Translations under genes and position numbers: made by a program
Notes under the pieces: generated by a model
Told to the model about the DNA's origin: nothing
Database searches by the model: none
What the model saw: the letters and a program-made list of their open reading frames with translations, nothing else
Assembly (NCBI GenBank): GCA_900545805.1
Contig: URAL01000033.1
Coordinates: 1 to 19,061 of the forward strand
Direction of reading: 5' to 3'
DNA: 19,061 bases
DNA from: an uncultured Eubacteriales bacterium
GTDB lineage: Bacteria; Bacillota; Clostridia; Oscillospirales; Oscillospiraceae
Shown here: positions 13,710-19,061 of the stretch, one piece after another
Numbering within the stretch: position 1 is the stretch's first letter
How the letters are laid out: every line of letters begins with the position of its first letter

Positions 13710-14051
13710 ATGAACGATTGTTTATTTTGCAAGATAATAGCGGGGGATATCCCCTCAACGAAGGTGTATGAGGACGAAAACGTTTTTGCGTTCCGTGATA
13801 TAAATCCGCAGGCACCGGTGCATGTCCTGGTTCTTCCCAGGCAGCATATCTGCTGCGCGGATGAGATAAACGCGGATAATTCCGCGCTCGTCGGCAAGTG
13901 CTTTGAGGCTGTTGCAAAGATTGCAAAGAGCGAGGGGCTTACAAACGGCTACCGCATCGTAAATAACTGCGGTGAGGATGGCGGGCAGACTGTAAAGCAT
14001 TTGCATTTCCATCTCCTCGGCGGTAAAAAGCTTCCCGAGGGCATGGCGTAA
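13710..14051 (+). CDS. HIT-family nucleotide hydrolase (HinT-like)
   Basis: A 113-residue cytoplasmic histidine-triad protein that hydrolyses AMP-lysine-type phosphoramidates and similar nucleotides. It opens with CLFCKIIAGDIPSTKVYEDE (C4 and C7 are candidate zinc ligands), has VHVLVLPRQHI (37-47), and carries the triad in VKHLHFHLLGG (H97, H99, H101). AGGAGGT, an ideal ribosome binding site, is 8 bp before ATG 13710, and the gap from alaS is only 15 bp. HinT is reported to act on aminoacyl adenylates from aminoacyl-tRNA synthetases, which fits a place right behind alaS. A strong terminator after it ends the mltG-U32-alaS-HIT operon. Confidence 0.96.
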   Translation: MNDCLFCKIIAGDIPSTKVYEDENVFAFRDINPQAPVHVLVLPRQHICCADEINADNSALVGKCFEAVAKIAKSEGLTNGYRIVNNCGEDGGQTVKHLHFHLLGGKKLPEGMA

Positions 14052-14068
14052 GTATAGATAAATACAGC

Positions 14069-14095
14069 AAAAAAGCAGCGTTTTGCTGCTTTTTT
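14069..14095 (+). terminator. Rho-independent terminator after the HIT gene
   Basis: GCAGC / GCTGC core (14075-14079 and 14085-14089), extended by a six-pair A/T stem and ending in TTTTTT (14090-14095). Only 20 bp separate it from the comEC start. Confidence 0.9.
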
Positions 14096-14115
14096 GCGCA
14101 TTAGAGGTTCGGGGT

Positions 14116-16409
14116 ATGAGAGGAGTCCGCACACTGTGTGCAGCTTCAATTGGATATTGCTCTGCGGTGTTTTTATCGCACTATCTGCTTTCAGGGGAAA
14201 GCCTTGCAGCGGTGCTTTTGCTGCCTGTTATCATTATGCTGGCGGCTTTGCTGCTTCGCGGCAGGATGCGCACGAGGCTTATCATAGTCGCGGCCGCTAT
14301 GGCCGTCGGCTTTGGCCATTACAGGCTGCACACCGTGCAGACGGTTGAAAAATGCGAGATATATGCCGATAAGGAGATCACTGCGACGGCCCGGCTGACC
14401 GACTATCCCGATGTGCGCGACCGCTGCACGCTGCTGAGCGTAAAAATAACGGGCCCGGAGCTTCCGAACGTCAACGCACTTATCATCGACTATTCAAACG
14501 AGAAGTACGATTTTGCTCCCGGTGACGAGATACGGGTAGAACTTAAGCTGCGCAGCGTCACCGAACGCTTCGGCGAAGAGACGGATTCAAATATCTCAAA
14601 GGGCGTGTATCTGAGCGGCTATACATCTGAAAAGATAGAAAAGACCGGCCGGTGGACGGGATCGGTCCTGTATCTGCCGAAGATAATAGGTAATGCCCTG
14701 CACAATGAGATCGGACGTATCTTTCCCGCAGACACGGCTCCGTTTATGAAGGCTCTGCTTGCCGGATATAAGGATGATTATTATCAAAACGATAAGCTCT
14801 ATGCCTCGATGAATGTCGCAGGACTTGCACACGTCGTTGCCGTATCGGGTATGCATGTTGCCTTCCTCGTCGGTGTATTGCAGAGCATTCTCGGCAAAAA
14901 CCGCAGATCGTCGATAATTTGCATAGCTCTGGTGTGGCTGTTTGTCGTCATGGTAGGCTCGCCGCCGTCAGCGGTGAGGGCGGGGATAATGATAGGCATC
15001 CCCATGCTCGCACCGGTATTCGGCAGGGTAAACGACCGTGCGACAACGCTGTCATTTGCTCTTGCCTTGATACTTATCTCAAATCCGTTTTCGGCAGGAA
15101 GTGTTGCACTTCAGCTATCCTTCGGATCGGTGTCCGGAATGTTATTGTTTTCGCAGCCGATATATGAGCTTTTAAGCTCAAGGCTGAGGGTACCGAAGAT
15201 GCTTGAGAGACCGTGGAGATACATTATCGCAACGCTCTCAAGCTCGCTTGCAGTTACGGTATTCACATGTCCGCTGATGGCGGCGCATTTCGGCTATGTT
15301 ACGCTCCTTGCGCCGATAATGAATATTCTCTGCCTGTGGGCGATATCATTTTTGTTCATAGGCGGCTTTCTTTGTGCATCATCGGACTTATACTGCCGGC
15401 TCCGGCAATGTGGCTTGCAAGTGTTCTCTCGTGCCTTGTGAACTATATCGCCTGTGTGGTAGAATATTCGGCGAAGCTGCCGATAACGGCGCTTTATATG
15501 GGAAATAAGTACGCACTATGCTGGCTTTTAAGCTCATATGCGTTGCTTGTTGCATATTTTGCCATACGCAAATATAAAAAACTAAGCGTCCTGATTCCGT
15601 CTGCGGTGTGCGTCGCCATGCTCTGCGGCGTTTTTTGGCTGACAGACAGGGATATGCGCGCAGATCCGGGAACTATAAGCGTCATGAACGTAGGTAACGG
15701 GCAGTGCATAGCCGTGACCGAGGGCGAGAACACCGTCGTTATCGACTGCGGCAGCTACGGCGTCACTCAAAATGCCGGCGGCACACTCTCGTCATATCTG
15801 CGCGCAAACGGAAGATATGATGTTGACTATCTTATGCTCACGCACCTGCACTCAGATCATGCTACCGGTGTTGAGCGGCTGTTAAATCTAATAAACGTGA
15901 AAACCATCATCATGCCCGATAACGCCGAGGATACGAGCGGCGACGGAATGCTCGAGGAAATAACTGCCGCGGCCGGGGAAAACGGAACGAATATAGTTTA
16001 CATAACGCAAGATACAGATTTCACCGCCGGGAGAATACGCCTTTCCGTATATGAAAGCTCTGACTTGGGAGCCCGTGATGAGAGCGGTATTATGTCAACC
16101 GTGAGCATAGGCGATTACGATATGCTCGTGACCGGCGACGTTGAGAAGGTCGTTGAACGCGAGCTGGTTCGGGAGCACGAGCTTTCGGGAACGGAGCTTC
16201 TTATAGTTCCGCACCACGGCTCGAAATATTCTACGAGTGATGAGCTGCTGTCGGCGCTCGAGCCGGAAACGGCGGTCATATCAACAGGCTACAACAGATA
16301 CGGGCATCCCACGCAGGAGACGCTCGATATGCTTGAAAAATACAAAGTGAGTGTTTTACGCACCGATAAGCTCGGAAGTATAATATTACATATCGCGGCA
16401 GGTGATTAA
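14116..16409 (+). pseudogene. comEC: ComEC/Rec2 DNA-uptake channel, split by a -1 frameshift
   Basis: Inner-membrane channel protein for transforming DNA. Frame 1 (14116-15441) holds N-terminal membrane helices, the OB-fold DUF4131-like part (KEITATARLTDYPD), and the competence domain with VVAVSGMHVAFLVG (240-253) and GSPPSAVRAGIMIG. From about 15370 the gene's coding moves to another frame ending at 16409, giving LCIIGLILPAPAMWL, more membrane helices, and a metallo-beta-lactamase domain with THLHSDHATG (HLHSDH at 15843-15860), TGDVE and VPHHGSKYS. One missing T in CTTTCTTTG (15370-15374) would join them as GGFL-LCIIG, a protein of about 764 residues, normal for ComEC. ATG 14116 has AGAGG 8 bp upstream. 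It could be a sequencing error, a strain-specific mutation or true loss; no canonical slippery site is seen. It leads the comEC-holA-rnmV run; the next start directly follows its TAA. Confidence 0.88.
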
Positions 16410-17456
16410 ATGGTTAAGAAAACAAAACGCGACGAAAAATTTAATTATAACGCAAGCGTCAGTGCGCTTCGCACCGAGGGACCGGCCGGACTGTATCTCA
16501 TTTGGGGACCGGAGGATTACCTTGCCGACAGATTTTTTGAAGAGATAAAAAAGCTTTGCATAACCGGCGAGGAAGATGATTTCAGCTATCGCAGGCTTGA
16601 TGAGCGCAGCTTTTCGGCGCTGACTCTCAGGGAGGCTGTCGACAGTGTGCCGTTTTTAGCAGAGCGCAGCCTTGTCGAGATTCGCGGCGTTGATATAAAC
16701 AGGCTTAAGGAGGCCGATGAGATAGTCGGTATTCTTGCCGATATTCCCGATTACTGCACGGTCGTATTTATGGCTCCCATCGGCTTTGAGCCGGATAAGC
16801 GCCTGAAGGTGTATAAGGCCATTCAGAAAAACGGCAAAGAGATATGCGTCACGGCTCAGGGCGGAGATATACTGATAAAATGGATAATCCGCCGCTTTGC
16901 GGCCGAGGGCAAGGGGATTGAGCTCAACGCCGTCCAGCGCCTTATAAACGTAAGCGGCGAGCTTATGAACGGGCTCATTCCGGAGATAAACAAGATAGCA
17001 TCCTACACCAAGGGCGACAGGGTAACGGAGGCGGATGTCGACGCGGTCGCTCACCACATACCGGAGGCCGTTGTTTTCGATATGACCGAGGCTCTCGCAA
17101 AAGGAGAGAATAATGCGGCTATGCGGCTTTTGGGTGAGCTGCTTGCCGATAAAAATAACGAGCCGACCATGATTCTGGCCATAGTAGGCGGCCAAATGCG
17201 AAAGATGTATGCCGCCAGGGTTGCCATAGACTTCAATCTCACAAAGGACTATCTGATGAAAACGCTCGGCCTTCGCTATGATTTTATGGCAAATCGGCTC
17301 ATTGCCGCGTCAAGGCGCTTTTCCACGTCTCGTATAAAGCGCGCTGTGGAGCTGTGCGCGGAAACAGACTATGCCATGAAAAGCAGCAAAACTGACCCCG
17401 CTGAGCTTTTGAAGGAATGTGTCATGCGCATAGCGGCAGGTGACGAGAATGCATAG
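16410..17456 (+). CDS. holA: DNA polymerase III subunit delta
   Basis: Clamp-loader subunit that opens the beta sliding clamp. The 348 residues show the family layout: GLYLIWGPEDYLADRFFEEI near the start (27-46), FAERSLVEIRG-like FLAERSLVEIRGVD (81-94), FMAPIGFEPDKRLKVYKAI, then the lid and collar domains with LNAVQRLINVSGELMNGLIPEINKIASY, VTEADVDAVAHHIPEAVVFDMTEAL and PTMILAIVGGQMRKMYAARV. ATG 16410 directly follows the comEC stop with no gap; GGCAGGTGA, about 7 bp before it, can act as ribosome binding site. comEC-holA neighbourhood is usual in Firmicutes, which supports both calls. The last 8 bp overlap the rnmV start. Confidence 0.95.
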   Translation: MVKKTKRDEKFNYNASVSALRTEGPAGLYLIWGPEDYLADRFFEEIKKLCITGEEDDFSYRRLDERSFSALTLREAVDSVPFLAERSLVEIRGVDINRLKEADEIVGILADIPDYCTVVFMAPIGFEPDKRLKVYKAIQKNGKEICVTAQGGDILIKWIIRRFAAEGKGIELNAVQRLINVSGELMNGLIPEINKIASYTKGDRVTEADVDAVAHHIPEAVVFDMTEALAKGENNAAMRLLGELLADKNNEPTMILAIVGGQMRKMYAARVAIDFNLTKDYLMKTLGLRYDFMANRLIAASRRFSTSRIKRAVELCAETDYAMKSSKTDPAELLKECVMRIAAGDENA

Positions 17457-18027
17457 AGTTTACGAGGTCATAGTTGTAGAGGGCAAATACGATAAAAATA
17501 CGCTCTCGCAGGTCGTCGATGCCGTGATAATTGAAACAAACGGCTTCGGCGTGTTCAATAACCGGGAAAAGCAGCAGCTGCTGCGCAAACTTGCCGAAAA
17601 GCGCGGCCTTATAGTTATGACGGATCCCGACGGTGCGGGGCTCGTTATCCGCAATTTCGTAAAAAGCTGCGTCGACCCAAAGCTTTTAAAGCATGCCTAT
17701 ATTCCCGAGGTGTTCGGTAGGGAGCGCCGCAAAAGCAAGGAATCAAGGGAAGGTAAGCTCGGAGTAGAGGGCATGAGTGCGGATGTCATCATGCAGGCAC
17801 TGCGCCGCTGCGGAGCTACGATCGACGGGGAAGCGACCGCTGCGTCAGGCGGCATAACAATGGCAGATATGTACGCCAAGCAGCTTACTGGAAAGCCCGA
17901 CAGTGCCGCAAAGCGTGCAAACTTTCTCGCATCAATGGATCTTCCGCAGAAAATGACCGCACAAGCACTTTTGCCGGTACTAAACGCGCTTATGAGCCGT
18001 GAGGAATTCCTTTCACGTTTGTTTTAA
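17449..18027 (+). CDS. rnmV: Ribonuclease M5 (5S rRNA maturation), Toprim domain
   Basis: Toprim-fold nuclease that trims 5S rRNA precursors. The 192 residues begin with the Toprim motif EVIVVEGKYDKNTL (glutamate E11), then AVIIETNGFG (26-35) and the acidic motif LIVMTDPDGAG (54-64, D59 and D61). The C-terminal part (DSAAKRANFLASMDLP...ALLPVLNAL) matches the M5-specific region PAAKCRRERL...L as I recall it from B. subtilis. ATG 17449 is chosen because AGGTGA lies 6 bp ahead; a GTG at 17440 overlaps that site. It overlaps holA by 8 bp. Toprim proteins of similar size exist elsewhere (for example DnaG-like), but the ETNG and SAAKR parts favour M5. In B. subtilis rnmV is near ksgA; here it is coupled to holA. 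Confidence 0.9.
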   Translation: MHRVYEVIVVEGKYDKNTLSQVVDAVIIETNGFGVFNNREKQQLLRKLAEKRGLIVMTDPDGAGLVIRNFVKSCVDPKLLKHAYIPEVFGRERRKSKESREGKLGVEGMSADVIMQALRRCGATIDGEATAASGGITMADMYAKQLTGKPDSAAKRANFLASMDLPQKMTAQALLPVLNALMSREEFLSRLF

Positions 18028-18040
18028 AAACAGTGGCAAT

Positions 18041-18056
18041 ATACAACATATTGTGA
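18041..18056 (+). promoter_or_regulatory. NrdR-box-like palindrome in the nrdR promoter
   Basis: The 16 bases ATACAACATATTGTGA match the published NrdR-box consensus (acaCwAtATaTwGtgt) at 13 of 16 positions, including the C..A / TwGtG core, and contain the inverted repeat ACAA-CATA-TTGT. The box lies directly against the -10 element, so bound NrdR would block RNA polymerase. I see no second box about 31 bp away. Confidence 0.55.
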
Positions 18057-18062
18057 TATAAT
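18054..18062 (+). promoter_or_regulatory. Extended -10 promoter of nrdR
   Basis: TGATATAAT (TG-n-TATAAT) with a perfect -10 at 18057-18062. The -35 region (TGGCAA at 18034-18039, 17 bp away) is weak, as usual for extended -10 promoters. It overlaps the NrdR-box-like site. Confidence 0.65.
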
Positions 18063-18102
18063 ATTTTTTCAGAAATAATTGAACACTTTGGAGGATAAAT
18101 AT

Positions 18103-18558
18103 ATGAAATGTCCGTTTTGCGGATTTCTTGAGAGCAAGGTGATCGATTCCAGACCCGCAGAGGAGGGAACCACCATCCGCCGCCGCAGAGAGTGCCTGGC
18201 GTGTCAAAAGCGTTTTACTACTTATGAAACGATAGAACATTTGCCTCTTGTTGTTGTAAAGCGTGATGGCTCACGCCAGCAGTTTGACAGGATTAAGCTC
18301 ATAAACGGCATGGTCCGTGCCTGCGAAAAGCGCCCGGTAACGCTCTCCCAGCTTGAAAAGATAGCTGACGAGATCGAGCAGGAGCTTCAGAGCGCACTTG
18401 AGCGCGAGGTCAGTACGGTTGAGATAGGCGAAATGGTTATGAAGCGCATAAAGCTTGTTGACGAGGTCGCCTATGTCCGCTTTGCCTCCGTCTACCGCAG
18501 CTTCAAGGACATAAACACCTTCATGGATGAGCTTACAAAGCTCCTGAGCGATAAATAA
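18103..18558 (+). CDS. nrdR: Transcriptional repressor NrdR
   Basis: Nucleotide-sensing repressor of ribonucleotide reductase genes. The 151 residues have the normal length: a zinc ribbon with C3, C6, C31 and C34 (KCPFCG, ECLACQKRFTTYE), the DSRPAEEGTTIRRRRECL DNA-contacting stretch, and an ATP-cone from about 47 to 137 (VVVKRDGSRQQFDRIKLINGMVRACEKRPV, then IKLVDEVAYVRFASVYRSFKDINTFMDEL). ATG 18103 is fixed by GGAGG (18090-18094), 8 bp away; the in-frame ATG at 18079 lies before that site and adds non-family residues. It has its own extended -10 promoter with an NrdR-box-like site, suggesting autoregulation. No ribonucleotide reductase gene is in the window. Confidence 0.97.
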   Translation: MKCPFCGFLESKVIDSRPAEEGTTIRRRRECLACQKRFTTYETIEHLPLVVVKRDGSRQQFDRIKLINGMVRACEKRPVTLSQLEKIADEIEQELQSALEREVSTVEIGEMVMKRIKLVDEVAYVRFASVYRSFKDINTFMDELTKLLSDK

Positions 18559-18578
18559 CAGCATTCGGACGAACATTA

Positions 18579-18686
18579 TTGTGATAGTCGGCAATTTCGA
18601 CACCGTGCTGCCGCAATAAATTATAGCCTGCACCCGTGCGCTGTTGCGATAGTCGGCAGCACCGACACCGGGCTGATGCAATAAAT
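18579..18686 (+). repeat. Two tandem 43-bp structured repeats (period 65 bp)
   Basis: Copies at 18579-18621 and 18644-18686 agree at 35 of 43 positions, and weaker similarity (TAxAGCCT region) extends on both sides. Each can fold into an outer stem TTGYG / YGCAA and an inner stem GTCGG / YCGAC with a 5-base loop. The stem differences all keep pairing on the plus strand. There is no T-run, so these are not typical terminators. They fill the gap between nrdR and the convergent DUF4363 gene. Confidence 0.75.
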
Positions 18687-18711
18687 GTATCGGTACAGCC
18701 TCAATGCGCCT

Positions 18712-19061
18712 CTAAAAAACACTTCCGAGGCTTATCTGCTCCATTGTCATGAGGGAGAGCAGGGTCTCCTTCAAAAGGCCGTATGAGCCATTTGCGGCAT
18801 CGGCGTCACCGCTTCCGACATCGGAGCGAAAGCCGTAAAATGCGTCGGTGGTGGAGTTTATCTCACTGTGGCGTATGAAGATGTGTGTATAGCCGTCGAG
18901 GTTGAGCCAGTGCTCAATGGCGGTGTCAAGCTGCTGCATGGCTTTGTCCTCATTACCGTTTTTGAGATTTTCATATGACATATCAACTTCATTAATGAGT
19001 GAAGAGACAATGCGCTCGTTAATGCGGATATTGACTAAGACTCCCGAGAATATAAGCAGTA
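18712..19061 (-). CDS. DUF4363 family membrane-anchored protein (5' end outside window)
   Basis: A reading frame open from the window end to TAG at 18712-18714; 115 residues are visible. The first (LLIFSGVLVNIRINERIV) look like the end of an N-terminal membrane anchor. A helical, acidic domain follows: SLINEVD, NLKNGNEDKAMQQLDTAIEHWLNLDGYTHIFIRHSEI, SYGLLKETLLSLMTMEQISLGSVF. This pattern (pair of helices, W, 'IxxxExxxxxxxxxxLxxxxxxxD') matches DUF4363, small clostridial proteins often found beside DUF421 (YetF-like) genes and linked to spores by context; function unknown. An ATG at 18981 inside the frame is not taken as start, because the frame runs on hydrophobically upstream. It converges on nrdR across the tandem repeats. 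Confidence 0.75.
   Translation of the reverse strand, partial: LLIFSGVLVNIRINERIVSSLINEVDMSYENLKNGNEDKAMQQLDTAIEHWLNLDGYTHIFIRHSEINSTTDAFYGFRSDVGSGDADAANGSYGLLKETLLSLMTMEQISLGSVF

Noticed and set aside
15367..15380. Programmed ribosomal frameshift in comEC
   Set aside because: CTTTCTTTG is not a canonical X-XXY-YYZ slippery heptamer, no stimulatory structure stands out, and ComEC is not known to need frameshifting.
18579..18686. CRISPR array
   Set aside because: Only two imperfect copies with 22-bp interval that are themselves related; no cas genes.

Overview
The window is a 19 kb stretch of ordinary chromosome from a Gram-positive, anaerobic Clostridia-type bacterium, probably a gut Oscillospirales/Lachnospirales relative. 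This rests on gene content: a butyryl-CoA:acetate-type CoA-transferase, a TagA-type glycosyltransferase, ribonuclease M5, a DUF4363 protein, NrdR, strong AGGAGG ribosome binding sites and sigma-A promoters. Genes are tightly packed, and many start and stop codons overlap. I see no phage, insertion sequence, CRISPR array, tRNA or rRNA.

Layout. (1) 1-1178: the 3' end of leuS, then rpsU (ribosomal protein S21) with a perfect-consensus promoter and its own terminator. (2) 1193-1842: a small three-helix membrane protein gene broken by two tandem stop codons, coupled to a DUF6487 zinc-ribbon gene; a terminator shared with the convergent minus-strand genes follows. (3) 1898-3795, minus strand: a CoA-transferase followed by a ProX-type tRNA-editing deacylase. 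(4) 3918-5533: an 8-oxoguanine DNA glycosylase and a Cof-type HAD phosphatase, on a promoter divergent from the CoA-transferase. (5) 5526-8229: its own promoter, then sirtuin, WecG/TagA/CpsF glycosyltransferase, thymidylate kinase and 5-formyltetrahydrofolate cyclo-ligase, all overlapping. (6) 8231-8409, minus strand: a 47-residue cysteine/glycine-rich membrane peptide with its own terminator. (7) 8568-14095: mltG, a U32 peptidase-like (tRNA hydroxylation type) gene, alaS and a HIT-family hydrolase, then a strong terminator. (8) 14116-18027: comEC (split by a -1 frameshift), holA and a ribonuclease M5 gene. (9) 18041-18558: nrdR under a promoter carrying an NrdR-box-like palindrome. (10) 18579-18686: two tandem 65-bp-period structured repeats. 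(11) 18712-19061, minus strand: a partial DUF4363 gene.

Most genes are housekeeping: translation and tRNA quality control (leuS, rpsU, alaS, U32, ProX-like), nucleotide and folate metabolism (tmk, cyclo-ligase, nrdR), DNA replication and repair (ogg, holA), and cell envelope (mltG, TagA-like). The unusual signals are small: the 20-bp repeat that interrupts the membrane protein gene, the comEC frameshift, the Cys/Gly peptide, the NrdR box at nrdR, and the covarying tandem hairpin repeats after nrdR. I found no clearly new multi-gene system.
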